Source of the DNA: Macrolepiota albuminosa
Lineage: Eukaryota > Basidiomycota > Agaricomycetes > Agaricales > Agaricaceae
Direction: 5' to 3'
Assembly: GCA_027475525.1 (NCBI GenBank)
Contig: JAMWFC010000049.1
Coordinates: forward strand, 3,146,947 to 3,210,946
DNA: 64,000 nt
Position numbers and translations under genes: made by a program. Positions 1-9,701 of the stretch are shown here, piece by piece; positions within the stretch are counted from its first letter, which is position 1; each line of letters starts with the position of its first letter. Below the pieces are notes generated by a model. The model did not search any database, had not been told where the DNA came from, and saw nothing but the letters and a program-made list of their open reading frames with translations.

Positions 1-1335
1 ACGTGTGCTCACACCCCTGGAACTCTGCTCCCCAGAGTACGTGGTGGATACCACGGATACTGGTCGCGAAGACGCGACCTCAGACGCGCCGCTGGCGAGG
101 CGCTGGATAAGCCGGGGGGCGGCTGGAGCAGGAACATCTTCATAAGGGAGGATGTCCCGTCCTAGACCGGCCTCCTGGCCGGGGGCAGCAACGCTCGACT
201 TAATCGAGCGGGAGGGCGCGTCCTCCACTCCTTGCCGACGTGCCCTTTTGCTGGAGTCGGTGTCCTGACTTGGGGGTGTAGTCTGCCGCTTACGAGCGGC
301 CAAGAGGGCAAGGAGATCAGTTTTGCGCTGAGCGCGCATGTGATCCATGTCGTCCATCATCCGGCAGATGAGGACGACTGCCTCCGCATCGCGGAGGAAT
401 GATGACTCTGCGGGTACATCGTACCCGTTATCTCCCAGTCGTTGGAGAAGGGTAGCCAGGACTAAGTCCTGGCTGTGAGTGGGCTCGACAGCCCGTGCTT
501 TTCCTTTGTCGCGTTGAGGACGCGACTCTTCTTCCGAGCTGGGCTCGGATTGGTGCGGCATTTCCAGCCGCTGTAGCAAGGAGAGCTTGGCCAGGCTCTC
601 CGTCGGCGCATCGGACGATGAACCGACGCTTCGTTCTGTATTGAGAGTTTCTGCTCTCTCAATGGCCGCGGTGGCCTGCACGAGGAATGCTCGGCGTCTC
701 TCTAGGTTATCGGTTGGTACTGTGGTCGACAGGAAAATCGACCGGCCTCCCTTGGCTTGCGACTCATGCGAGTTGCTGTACTGGGGCATTGCGCCCCAAG
801 CCCCCATCCAAGCCGGGGGGTACGGCATCATTACGGGCACACCACCCATCCCAGGGTAGTGCGCCAGGGCGGTAAACTGGGGAAAAGGATGTGTCCCCAG
901 TTGCCCTGTTGCCGGTACAGGGGCAAGCTGCCTCCATGCCGACGCTGCTTGGGGGCTGACTAGCCCCCCGTAGGCCTGTTGCTGGAATTGGCCCTCGGTG
1001 TGATGTGGCGCATAAGCGCCCGGTGCTGGTTGTTGGGGCTGATAGCCGCCCACAGGTGCGTTCTGGGGCATGAAGTTGCCCTGCATGGTTTGAAGTGGCG
1101 GATAGCCACTGATCACCGGCTGCTGCGGCGGGTAGCCCGCCGCTGGTTGTTGCTGCTGCTGTGGGAAGCCCACCGCCTGTTGCGATTGTCCCCACTGGGG
1201 CGCATTTTGGGTCAGCGGGGGAGCCATCTGCCCCCCCCCTTCAGCCGACAGTAAGACCGACGGCGTACTCTCAAATTGCTGCTGCTGTAGCTGCTGCTGC
1301 TGCTGGTCACTCACGTCCACGGGCATGCTGTCCAT
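1..1335 (-). CDS. GypA-1 3' ORF, unknown function, Q/P-rich N-terminal part (open at left edge)
   Basis: I read the frame from an ATG at 1335 down to base 1 and found no stop: 445 codons, still open at the edge. The protein starts MDSMPVDVSD, followed by polyglutamine, then about 150 residues rich in Q, P, G and Y with GYPP/GGYQPQ-like repeats. Next comes an S/E/D-rich linker with a basic GKARAVEP-type patch. A probably helical segment follows around residues 315-350 (SFLRDAEAVVLICRMMDDMD and on), and then a basic stretch. It starts 103 bases after the chromodomain stop in a different frame. The corresponding GypA-2 ORF (10585-14219) has the same position and a similar helical segment, so it belongs to the element. 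I recognise no known domain. It sits where env-like genes of some gypsy elements sit, but I see no signal peptide or membrane segment in this part. Confidence 0.8.
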   Translation of the reverse strand, partial: MDSMPVDVSDQQQQQLQQQQFESTPSVLLSAEGGGQMAPPLTQNAPQWGQSQQAVGFPQQQQQPAAGYPPQQPVISGYPPLQTMQGNFMPQNAPVGGYQPQQPAPGAYAPHHTEGQFQQQAYGGLVSPQAASAWRQLAPVPATGQLGTHPFPQFTALAHYPGMGGVPVMMPYPPAWMGAWGAMPQYSNSHESQAKGGRSIFLSTTVPTDNLERRRAFLVQATAAIERAETLNTERSVGSSSDAPTESLAKLSLLQRLEMPHQSEPSSEEESRPQRDKGKARAVEPTHSQDLVLATLLQRLGDNGYDVPAESSFLRDAEAVVLICRMMDDMDHMRAQRKTDLLALLAARKRQTTPPSQDTDSSKRARRQGVEDAPSRSIKSSVAAPGQEAGLGRDILPYEDVPAPAAPRLIQRLASGASEVASSRPVSVVSTTYSGEQSSRGVSTR

Positions 1336-1438
1336 GGTTGGGGAAAAAAGGCGAAAAAGAAATTTCGCCTTTTAAGACGTGTTTCAGCCACAGCTGCTGA
1401 CCAACTCAGCCAAGCCGCGATCGGCACTGCCGATCAAA

Positions 1439-1750
1439 TTAAGCGCTGGCACGCTTACTTAATTGATGTGGGCGCTTAACGCCCTTCAACTCCAAATAAC
1501 GGTCAAGTGCCGCTAGCTTGGAGCAATGGGAGTGTGGCTCCCATGTTGTGTCCCCCAGGGACCATTGTACCTCAAACTCGAGCGTGTTACGCTCAGTCCA
1601 CCGGTGCCCAATTATGCACTTGACGAACCATTCGTCATCGTCTCGAGCCCCAAAATCATAGGGGCCCGGGGTCGCCCTGTTAGGGAACAGCGCATCGTCA
1701 GACGCGCTATAAGGTCGCAACAGCGACACATGAAACTTAGGAACGATGCG
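1439..1750 (-). CDS. Chromodomain tail of GypA-1 pol, behind an in-frame TGA
   Basis: This continues the pol frame immediately after a TGA codon (1751-1753). The first residues RIVPKFHVSLL match the uninterrupted GypA-2 sequence, so this is the natural C-terminus of integrase and not a separate gene. The chromodomain core is DEWFVKCIIGHRW, then LEFEVQWSLGDTTWEPHSHC, and a final helix (LAALDRYLEL). Chromodomains of this class of gypsy elements bind modified histones and steer integration. There is no ATG near the start, so expression would need read-through of the TGA, or this copy has lost its chromodomain through a CGA-to-TGA change. Confidence 0.85.
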   Translation of the reverse strand, partial: RIVPKFHVSLLRPYSASDDALFPNRATPGPYDFGARDDDEWFVKCIIGHRWTERNTLEFEVQWSLGDTTWEPHSHCSKLAALDRYLELKGVKRPHQLSKRASA

Positions 1751-4700
1751 TCATTCCTGTAATGCCAGAGGCAGCTCCAACACGTAGTTGGAGGTACTTG
1801 GCTCCGCGTCTAGGACGCGGTATGGGCCTACCCATTTCGGGCAGAGCTTACTTGCCCGTCCCTTTGGGAGTTTCAGATTACGCATTGATAGGTAGACCAA
1901 CGCTCCTACTGCTATTGGCGGGTCCGCTCGCCTACGGTGATTGGCGTTTTTCGCCTGGAAGACTCGCGCCTCTATGATGGCGTCATGCGCCGCTGCGATG
2001 TTCTCCAGGGCCTGCCTGGCAAACTCGACAACTCCACGGTGAGCTACCATATCAGCACGAACTTCGTGCAGCATGGAGGGCAAGTACCCTCCGTTGAGTT
2101 CAAAGGGCGCATACCCTGTGGTCTCCGAGATACTCGCGTTAATCGCGAACTCAGTGAGTGGACACCAGTCCACCCAGTCCCGTTGGTCAGGGCAAACAAC
2201 TGCCCTCAAAATCTGACCTATACTGCAGTTAACCCGCTCTGTCTGCCCATCCGTCTGCGGATGGAAGGACGTCGACATGAGGAGTCGCGCTCCTAGCAGT
2301 TTGTGGAGTTCTCTCCACCATTGAGACGTGAACTTTGAGTCACGATTGCTCACAATGGTGCTAGGCAGCCCATGCAGCCTAACGATCTCCCTCAGGTAGA
2401 TCCACGACAGCTCCTTAGCCGTCAGCGTAGTTCGCACCGGTATGAGGTGCACCATGCTTGTCATACGACATATGACTACCCAGAGGTAATCGAACCCTCT
2501 GGACTCGGGAAAGGGACCTACGAAGTCCATTCCAATTGAGTCCCAGGGTTTCACCGGCACGGGTAGCTGGTGTAGCTTCCCGAGAGGGGATCCAGGGGGC
2601 AACTTTGCCCTCTGACACGCTGCGCATGACGCGCAAAACTTAGTCACTTCTTGGGCCATACGTGGCCACCAATACCATCTCCGGATGTAGCCCAACGTCC
2701 GGGCGGCACCAAAGTGCCCCACCAGGGCATGGGCCTGATCCAAGACCCGCGTAACAAGAGTACGCGTACGGGGGGCCACCCCTTGACGGTTCTCTGTCGT
2801 GATGAGTCCACCAGGCTCATGCCTGAACCGAGGATGGTCGTCAGGATTGGCGATTATCTCGGCGAAGAGAGGATCATCGCCATAGTCCTGCACCACCTCC
2901 TGCCGGAAGTCGTCATTGACCAGGCTAGGAGGCTGGGATGAAGGCAATTCGCCTTCGAGCATCTCCGCAAGCGTAACGGGTACATCGTGGTGCTCGTGCT
3001 CTCTAGTGGACGCTGGATCCATGGCTTCATGCTCCTTGAGCAACTGGGCGGCTACGTCCCGTTCTTCACGCTGCTCTCTGAGGCGAGTGCTTCGCCTCCG
3101 TTCATCGTCACGCATAGCGCATACTTCCAGGACATGCTCCCTGAGCTCCTGGTATCGATGGAGAGGTAAATCCTCTCCATCAGGGTCTATGCGGCAGTCT
3201 GCCTGCACATACTCATGAGGCTCGTGAGCCTCCCCGACTACATCACTCTCAAAGTAGCGTGACAAGCAGTCTGCCACTTTGTTGAGTTCACCTTTAACAT
3301 AGGTGATGTCGAACTGGTATCTCGACATGTAGTCTATCCACCGTCGCTGATGCGGCGACAAGTTCACCTGAGTTTTAAAGAACTCAAGGGCCTTGTGGTC
3401 CGTTATGATGTGGATGGGGTATCCCATCAGCTTATCCTCCCACTTGAGGAGAGCCTCGAGTATGGCAAGAGTCTCCAACTCGTGCACCGCATAGTTTTGC
3501 TGGGCCGTCGTAAACTTCTTCGACATGAACCCTGCTGGGCGGCACGTCTGCCAGCTGCTTCCCTGGCCATACATGGCTCCGACGCCTGTCTTGGACATGT
3601 CGCAAATGAGCCATATTGGCTTGTCCCGTCTAGGGTCGATTGGTCGAATCACCGGAGTCTTCGTACAGATCCATTTGACCATCTCGAAGCACCGCTGGTG
3701 CAACGGCCTCCAATTGAACGGTGATCCGTTCTGCGTCATGGCCATAAGTGGCTCAGTATAGGCTGTGACATCGGGCAAGAAGCTCGATATGTAGTTGACA
3801 AGGCCAACGAATCGTTGGATATCATTGTAGTTTTGGGGCGTGCGCCACTCCCGAATACGATCGAGCTTGTCCTGATCAGGGTGGATACCCCGCTCATCTA
3901 TGACATGCCCTAGGCAGTCTATACTCTGAGCATAGAGCTCACATTTTTTCCACTTCAAGTACAACTTGTACTTGCGCAGTCGTTCGAATACGACTCTGAG
4001 GTGCTGTTCATGCTCCTCCATAGTATCCGAGTAGATGAATATGTCATCTAAGTAGACGTGCATGAACCGTCCTATTACGTCTCGGAAGATAGAGGTCATT
4101 AGCCTCTGGAAAGTTGCTGGAGCATTGCAGTCTCCGATCTGCATTATATTGCTCGTGAATGTACCCATGATCGACGCAAATACGGTCTTTGGAATGTCCT
4201 CGGTGCGAATGCGCACCTGCTCGTAGGTGTCAGTAAGGTCAATCTTCGAGCGATACTTCGCCCGAGCCACGTCTTCCCGGATCACCTCTTGATCTGGTAA
4301 AGGAGTTACATCCTTTATGGTATTGTCATTGCGCTGACGCGCATCAAGAGCTGTTCGAAGGGTTCCATCCTTCTTCGGGATGCACAATAACGGTGCAGCT
4401 TGAGCGGTGGTGCATGGGGACCACCATTGAGCATTCAAATAGCGATTAGTCTTATCGCGTAGTTGCTCCTGGAGGGCGCGCAGGCAGCACGGCAAGTGGT
4501 ACTTATACTGCTTGCTCTCATCTATGAGATTAATCTCATGGTTCACCTCCCGCCATGGCGGCAGCTCCTCCTTGGTCCCGTTGACCATGTCGGCGAATTC
4601 TTCTTGCCATTGCTGACGCAACCGAGGAATATCTTCCTCACAAAGGCTTGTCGCCTTCTGCTTCCCCTTCATGCGTACCGGGGGAAGTACTTCCACCGTC

Positions 4701-5329
4701 TCTGAGGGTGGCCGAGGCGGCGGTGCGTGCTGTTCTCGCATTGCGAGCACCCAATTGACACTGTCATCAGGTATATGTAGTCTCAGCGGGGCACCCGCTG
4801 CCGCTGCCTTATAAGCCACGAGGCTTCTTCCCTCACGTACAAGCGAGTACGCTACGGATACCTCGTCCGGGGCTGGCTGGCGATACGCTGGTTTGACGGT
4901 CATCCGTCTCTGGTGCGCATTTTGCGCACACGTGGCTGCCACCAGCTCGTTCCACTCTTGCGGCATTCGGGGGTCGTATGCCCAGTCGTACTCCGGTAGG
5001 GGAGCTGGTCGCTCCCATAGGGACCGTGTGTCCCCCTCTACTGAGGCTTCCGCCTCTCGGATGCTGTCTTTCAAGTCTTCCAACTTGACTCGTGAGGACG
5101 TAGGTGGGCATACATCCACTGAGTCCTCCCGTCGTCTCGCCTTTCGATGGTGTTTGTCCGGAGGCCTTGCGCCTCGAATCTCAGGAGCAATTATTCGCTC
5201 GTTGCTCCTCTTGGAGGCTTGATACTCCTCCTCGCTCATCATTACCACGTTGTGGTCTGCTCTCAGTCCAGGCATAGCCTGCACTTCCTCCTCCACATCC
5301 TCCACGGCCGGCACTCTGCGCCGGCCAAG
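1751..5329 (-). CDS. pol: GypA-1 pol: reverse transcriptase, RNase H, integrase
   Basis: The frame is open for about 1190 codons and continues the gag-pro frame after one TGA. There is no ATG at the beginning; the first is at 5275. In order: a charged linker; RT with FQRLMTSIFRDVIG and the catalytic YLDD near 4040-4053; RNase H with CDMSKTGVGAMYG, HELETLAILEALLKWE and TDHKALEFF; integrase with the HHCC zinc finger (HALVGHF through CASCAACQ, about 2600-2720); and the DDE core (MDFVGPFPES, SNRDSKFTS, HPQTDGQTERVN). The C-terminal part has the KLCPKWVGPYRVL motif. All catalytic residues I can check are present. Pol makes cDNA from the element RNA and inserts it into the genome. GypA-2 carries a decayed homologue. 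Confidence 0.95.
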   Translation of the reverse strand, partial: LGRRRVPAVEDVEEEVQAMPGLRADHNVVMMSEEEYQASKRSNERIIAPEIRGARPPDKHHRKARRREDSVDVCPPTSSRVKLEDLKDSIREAEASVEGDTRSLWERPAPLPEYDWAYDPRMPQEWNELVAATCAQNAHQRRMTVKPAYRQPAPDEVSVAYSLVREGRSLVAYKAAAAGAPLRLHIPDDSVNWVLAMREQHAPPPRPPSETVEVLPPVRMKGKQKATSLCEEDIPRLRQQWQEEFADMVNGTKEELPPWREVNHEINLIDESKQYKYHLPCCLRALQEQLRDKTNRYLNAQWWSPCTTAQAAPLLCIPKKDGTLRTALDARQRNDNTIKDVTPLPDQEVIREDVARAKYRSKIDLTDTYEQVRIRTEDIPKTVFASIMGTFTSNIMQIGDCNAPATFQRLMTSIFRDVIGRFMHVYLDDIFIYSDTMEEHEQHLRVVFERLRKYKLYLKWKKCELYAQSIDCLGHVIDERGIHPDQDKLDRIREWRTPQNYNDIQRFVGLVNYISSFLPDVTAYTEPLMAMTQNGSPFNWRPLHQRCFEMVKWICTKTPVIRPIDPRRDKPIWLICDMSKTGVGAMYGQGSSWQTCRPAGFMSKKFTTAQQNYAVHELETLAILEALLKWEDKLMGYPIHIITDHKALEFFKTQVNLSPHQRRWIDYMSRYQFDITYVKGELNKVADCLSRYFESDVVGEAHEPHEYVQADCRIDPDGEDLPLHRYQELREHVLEVCAMRDDERRRSTRLREQREERDVAAQLLKEHEAMDPASTREHEHHDVPVTLAEMLEGELPSSQPPSLVNDDFRQEVVQDYGDDPLFAEIIANPDDHPRFRHEPGGLITTENRQGVAPRTRTLVTRVLDQAHALVGHFGAARTLGYIRRWYWWPRMAQEVTKFCASCAACQRAKLPPGSPLGKLHQLPVPVKPWDSIGMDFVGPFPESRGFDYLWVVICRMTSMVHLIPVRTTLTAKELSWIYLREIVRLHGLPSTIVSNRDSKFTSQWWRELHKLLGARLLMSTSFHPQTDGQTERVNCSIGQILRAVVCPDQRDWVDWCPLTEFAINASISETTGYAPFELNGGYLPSMLHEVRADMVAHRGVVEFARQALENIAAAHDAIIEARVFQAKNANHRRRADPPIAVGALVYLSMRNLKLPKGRASKLCPKWVGPYRVLDAEPSTSNYVLELPLALQE

Positions 5330-8300
5330 TCATGGAGAGTCCTTGCGTTTCTCCGTAGTGCGATGACGTCGCAGACGATTATCAGTGTCGTCTGCTGTTG
5401 CTCGTTCGGCTGGGATCACTTTCCCATTCACTAGTACCTGACATTGGTCAAAGTCTAGTATGACTTTGTTACGCCGCATGAATGGCGTTCCCAGTATCAT
5501 ATCGTAGCGATCGAAGTTCGCTACATCCATGTATTCCCGGCTACGTGAGCCCGGCGTTTGGACATTCACATTTGTCCCATACTGCACCATGGCTCGGCTC
5601 CCTACGGTGCCCAGCTGTAACGCCAATGGCGTATCCAACTCCTGCACGGATATTCCGTACACATGGGCGAACTGGGGTGTTATGCCCGATGTGGTACTCC
5701 CAGAGTCCCATAGGGTCCATGCCTTGTGGCCGTCTACGTCCACATACGAGACCAGGCACTCCTTGTCTGCTCGTTTCAATGTTGGGTGCTGCAAAGTGCC
5801 CTCTGCACAATGAAGGGTCACCTTCTTCATCCAAACCACGTTATTCCGTTCGGGGTCATTTGCGGACGGCCAATCCGTCATCGCCGCTAGGCACTCAGAG
5901 TCGCTGTCGCGACTGTAATACTCATTGTTGTAGACGTCGTCATATACGTCGACTGTGACGTACTCCTCCCCCTCCACGACCACACTCTCGGGCTCGGCGC
6001 CCGATGCCTCCTCTGGGGGCTCCTGGTCGTTCGTGGGGTTCTCCGCCTCAGAGTCAGCAGATACGTCTCCATCACTCCCACTCGCGGCTGCAGTATGTGC
6101 AGCTCGAAGGTGGGCGCAGGGTGTATACCCCTTCCTCGGGGGTCCTGGCTTCGCAGGGCAGTTGGTAGCGTAGTGGCCTGGTTGGCCACACGCGAAGCAA
6201 GTCCCCGTCTGACCTGGTGGGTTGGCCGGTTTGAAGTCCGGCCTTGATTTAGGACGTTCTCCATCCGGCGCCCGCTCTGGGCGTGGGCGGCTCCATCCTC
6301 GGTTCGCAACAGGGGTCTTGCGTACAACAAACCGCGTGTTGCGGTCACGATCCAAATCGGTCTTCTTGGCCAGGAAGGTCCCCACATGCTGACCCCGTGA
6401 GGGCGTCCCACCAGGCGGTAGTCGCCTGGATCCCCCTTTGTGTCCACTCCAATGTTTGTAGTGGTTAGCAGTCTTCAGAGACTGCTCATACCGGATGGCA
6501 TATGCCACGAATTCTTCCACATCGTTGACTTCTGGGGACAAGCCATCCTCACGTATCAAATAGCGGCGCATATCCGCTGGAATGCCATCCAAGAATGTTT
6601 CGAGCATTGTATACCCGTCCGGGTATACTGCCATGTTCTGGGCATGGTCATTAAGGGTATCATAGAACCCTTGTACTCCCAACTTCTCAGTGTACTTGGC
6701 GGACTGGAAGTCCCGCCTTGCATCCTGAAGCGTTGAGGGGTGTACGAATCGATTGTACAGTCCTGTAAGGACTCCTTTAAACGTCCAGTCATATTGGACA
6801 CGGTTGACGTGCAGTACTGCCCGTTGAAACCAACCCATGGCCTCTCCGGCCAAGAACTCAGGCAGAACAAAAATTTGTTCTCGTTCCATACGGTCACCTC
6901 CGTATAAGCACATGGCAAGATGGGTGCATACATCCATTGCCCAATCTTCCAGGTCGCTGAACTTGGACGTGCCTGTATAGGCGCGAATGTGCCTACTGTC
7001 TGCTTTACGCAGCTTCACTCCGTCTGGTAACCGTAAGGTTACGCCCAGGGCATCATCGACTACTTGATGCAGGCGATCGTGCATGGCTTCCCACTGACCC
7101 GGGGATCTAGTCGCCAAATCAGCGGCATGGGGAAGTGACTTTCCCCGTCCACCTTGCGGGGGACGTCCCGAGCCTCCTCGACTGTGGGCATAATTGCCCT
7201 CGTCTCGAGGAATCAACCTAGGGCCGTCATCCCGGCCGTTACCAGGGACATCACATCTCGTGGCGCCATCTCGATCGAGGAAGTCTCCTCGATCATGATC
7301 GTTGCGCCGCCCTGGACCTGGAGAAGCTTGATTCTCCTGACCCTGCGTGACGAATTGACGACGCATCTCATCAATGGGCTTAGTGCCCTCGAATACAATG
7401 CCCTGATCGTCTATAAAGGACTGTCCCTTAGTCCTGAGGTCGCCATTGCGCATACGTTGGTACGCGACTCTGTCGCTCAACGTTTCGGCCATGGGCACGC
7501 GCGGCATCACGGATGCCTCGCTTTCCACTTTGAGCACAGTGCTATCGTGCCCATCCGGACCTGACATATCTGTCCTACGGTCATGGTTACGCATGTGCGG
7601 GGGCTCCTCACGCCACCCTGGTCCTGCTGGAGTATAAAAAGTACTCACCGGTCGTACTTCGGGCACTTCTTGCGCCCGTGCTAGTGCCTCCACTAGCTCG
7701 ATTCCGACGTCTTGATTGCGTCGTGCCGAGCATTCCTCGGACGTGTGGCTCCAGGGGGTCGAGACCCCCGATTGCCGTGTGGCCTTACGCTGCACATACA
7801 TTTGCAGCTCCATAGTGAGCACTCTCACCATCAAATCAGTATATTTCGTACTGAATACATTGGGCACTTCGTGCCCTTGTCGCCTAAGTGCTACTATATG
7901 GGCTGACGCGTAGCGCTCGAGTTGCGCTTGGGTGGTGTATTTCATCACCTCTGGGTGCAAGTCCCAGAACACCCGCAAGCGCATGGTGTACGCGGTTTTT
8001 AGCCGCTGTTCCTCTGCTCCGACGTCGTCGTCACTTGACGACTCCATCACCTCCTCTGGAAGCTCTACAACCTCCGGAGCTTCCTCCACTGCTGGTGTGC
8101 GTGGAAATCGATCTTCCACGCGGTATCCTTCAGGCCTTGCAGCCTCCTCCGGTACCTCTTCTAAGCGGGCTTCCGCTACTTTAGAAGGCATTGGACCCGC
8201 TGTGGACCGCCTGGTCCCACTGCTCCGGCTCGCAGGGAGGGTTCTCCCAGTCCGTACTGTCGACTCGGCGTCTCCTGGGGCGCCATAGGCGCCGGTTGAC

Positions 8301-8620
8301 TGTCGGCCGTTCTGCGGAGGTCCTTTGGAAGCCAATTGGCTAGACCGTCGCGGTCCTCCTGGCAACTGCGTACCTGGGGGCGTTAATCCCCCGGGCATCT
8401 TGTCTTGGAGGCGTTGCAGACCGTCCTGTTGTGAGCTTTCAGCTCTCCGGGCCTCGCTCTCATTCCCGGCCAGGTCGGCACTCTGACCTCGGTCTCGAGC
8501 CTTGGGTCTTACCTGACCCGCATTGGACGCTGACGCGTCCTGGGTGTCTGCTGGGTCTCCCCATAGGTCGTGGGCATTTCGCCCGCCGTCAGTGGGCGCT
8601 GCAGGTATGGGATTACTCAT
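5330..8620 (-). CDS. gag: GypA-1 gag-protease polyprotein
   Basis: 1096 codons from the first ATG (8620, MSNPIPAAPTDGG). A few upstream codons are open but contain no ATG. The first half is acidic and low complexity. A retrotransposon capsid region follows around residues 530-730 (WAMDVCTHLAMCLYGG, FLAGEAMGWFQRAV, YNRFVHPSTLQDARRDFQ, FLDGIPADMRRYL). A CCHC zinc knuckle (CFACGQPGHYATNC) lies near residue 805, and an aspartic protease with active site WTLWDSGSTTSG near residue 970, with the ILGTPF motif further on. The ORF ends CCA TGA CTT, and pol continues in the same frame. Gag packages the RNA, and the protease processes gag and pol. It is unusually long for a gypsy gag because of the N-terminal extension. 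Confidence 0.93.
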   Translation of the reverse strand: MSNPIPAAPTDGGRNAHDLWGDPADTQDASASNAGQVRPKARDRGQSADLAGNESEARRAESSQQDGLQRLQDKMPGGLTPPGTQLPGGPRRSSQLASKGPPQNGRQSTGAYGAPGDAESTVRTGRTLPASRSSGTRRSTAGPMPSKVAEARLEEVPEEAARPEGYRVEDRFPRTPAVEEAPEVVELPEEVMESSSDDDVGAEEQRLKTAYTMRLRVFWDLHPEVMKYTTQAQLERYASAHIVALRRQGHEVPNVFSTKYTDLMVRVLTMELQMYVQRKATRQSGVSTPWSHTSEECSARRNQDVGIELVEALARAQEVPEVRPVSTFYTPAGPGWREEPPHMRNHDRRTDMSGPDGHDSTVLKVESEASVMPRVPMAETLSDRVAYQRMRNGDLRTKGQSFIDDQGIVFEGTKPIDEMRRQFVTQGQENQASPGPGRRNDHDRGDFLDRDGATRCDVPGNGRDDGPRLIPRDEGNYAHSRGGSGRPPQGGRGKSLPHAADLATRSPGQWEAMHDRLHQVVDDALGVTLRLPDGVKLRKADSRHIRAYTGTSKFSDLEDWAMDVCTHLAMCLYGGDRMEREQIFVLPEFLAGEAMGWFQRAVLHVNRVQYDWTFKGVLTGLYNRFVHPSTLQDARRDFQSAKYTEKLGVQGFYDTLNDHAQNMAVYPDGYTMLETFLDGIPADMRRYLIREDGLSPEVNDVEEFVAYAIRYEQSLKTANHYKHWSGHKGGSRRLPPGGTPSRGQHVGTFLAKKTDLDRDRNTRFVVRKTPVANRGWSRPRPERAPDGERPKSRPDFKPANPPGQTGTCFACGQPGHYATNCPAKPGPPRKGYTPCAHLRAAHTAAASGSDGDVSADSEAENPTNDQEPPEEASGAEPESVVVEGEEYVTVDVYDDVYNNEYYSRDSDSECLAAMTDWPSANDPERNNVVWMKKVTLHCAEGTLQHPTLKRADKECLVSYVDVDGHKAWTLWDSGSTTSGITPQFAHVYGISVQELDTPLALQLGTVGSRAMVQYGTNVNVQTPGSRSREYMDVANFDRYDMILGTPFMRRNKVILDFDQCQVLVNGKVIPAERATADDTDNRLRRHRTTEKRKDSP

Positions 8621-8751
8621 TGATCCCCTGTTTGAAATTTGCACGGTGTGGCTGTGCAAGAAGCTCGAGAAGCTGATAGAGTTCTGTCAACGAACTCAAC
8701 GACTGACGTCAGATGCTAGGCAATAGATCCTAGCTGGCGGATTCAAAAAAA

Positions 8752-8986
8752 TGTAACGAAGTTACGAAGTTTAGAGAGCTTAGTGTGCACACACGACACT
8801 GAATCAGACCAGACCGGTCTATTGACAATGTAGTATACACGAAAATAAGCTGCTTTGTAAGCAGCTGGTAAACTAAGTTATATAGTAATGTAATTAATAT
8901 TATATTATAATAAATATAATATAATAATATCTACTGTAAAGTAAGTAAAGCTATGTGGCCAACGCCACATAGCGGGCTACGCTACA
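8752..8986 (-). repeat. GypA-1 5' LTR
   Basis: A 235-bp segment bounded by TGTA...TACA lies immediately upstream (on the minus strand) of the gag leader. It resembles the GypA-2 LTRs at the same edge (tgtaac followed by gttacga) and shares the aatcagacc motif. The inner edge abuts a run of A, which reads as a T-tract on the element strand, exactly as in GypA-2. The outer edge is inferred from the TACA end; the partner LTR is outside the window, so that boundary is less certain. Confidence 0.72.
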
Positions 8987-9002
8987 ACTGAGCAAGTAAA
9001 CT

Positions 9003-9701
9003 TTGTATTCTATACCCCATTTGCCCCCAACATCCTTGAATTCTTCCTTGTCACTTGCTAGTGATGTGTTATCTTACTTATATTTGATCACATCTGATAT
9101 TACTAAAAACCTTTTGGCAGACACTTATTTTATTTCCACACCTTCCTCTAAAGAACTGTTTATACCTGGATTTGCTATACAAGGCAGATCTATGTACAGT
9201 TCATTTGCTAACGCTAATACTCCAAAGTGCAAAGGGGTCCAAGTTAAGAAGAAATACAAACCTGTAGCGCTAAAGACAAAACTGGTCACAGGTTTGGTCT
9301 CTGAAGAATTTCATATTGAACAGCACATCATAGGCAATCTGCTAGTGACATTACCTGAACTCGACCTGAACCCACCTATATTTGAACCTACCAGACAATT
9401 TACAACAGAGCAACAAGTGCTATTTTATAGTGCCCACAATACTGGCTTTTTAACAATGGTGGAGCTAGATATACTTGACGACATTATGCAAAAACACAAT
9501 GAAGTGTTTGCCTGGGATGACATGGAACAAGGCAAGCTACGGAACAATTTCTTCCTGCCAGTCATTATTCCAATTATACTGCATGTCCCATAGACAGAGC
9601 ATAACTGACCTATACTGCCAGGCATAGAAGCTGAAGTCTGCCAAATCATTTGCTCCAAGATAGCAGCAGGCATTTATGAACTGTCAAATTCAGCCTACTG
9701 C
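9003..9701 (+). pseudogene. GypC gypsy pol, 5' segment (linker before RT), decayed
   Basis: An open frame of 196 codons (to 9593) contains VKKKYKPVALKTK, FHIEQHIIGNLLVTLPELD and NEVFAWDDMEQGK, which I recognise as the protease-to-RT linker of a gypsy family very common in agaricomycetes. After a TAG the homology continues (ILPGIEAEVCQII, then ELSNSAY) to 9701, where it is cut by LTR-X. The remainder resumes at 23516 with SWWFCVLKK, exactly the expected next residues. Left of 9003 the element is probably interrupted by GypA-1. Confidence 0.85.

Larger units (their letters stand above)
1..8986 (-). mobile_element. GypA-1, Ty3/gypsy chromovirus with extra 3' ORF (left end outside window)
   Basis: All coding parts lie on the minus strand in the order 5' LTR, gag-protease, RT-RNase H-integrase, chromodomain, then a further ORF. 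The 3' LTR must lie left of base 1. Gag-pro, pol and chromodomain share one reading frame interrupted only by two TGA codons, so this copy is young or under constraint, in contrast to the decayed GypA-2. The 5' LTR ends only 16 bases before the GypC pol remnant, so GypA-1 probably also landed in GypC. The target duplication cannot be tested inside this window; the right flank begins actga. Confidence 0.93.

Noticed and set aside
764..1195. 143-residue minus-strand open frame
   Set aside because: Out of frame with the 1-1335 ORF, which has the composition and repeats of a real protein; a shadow.
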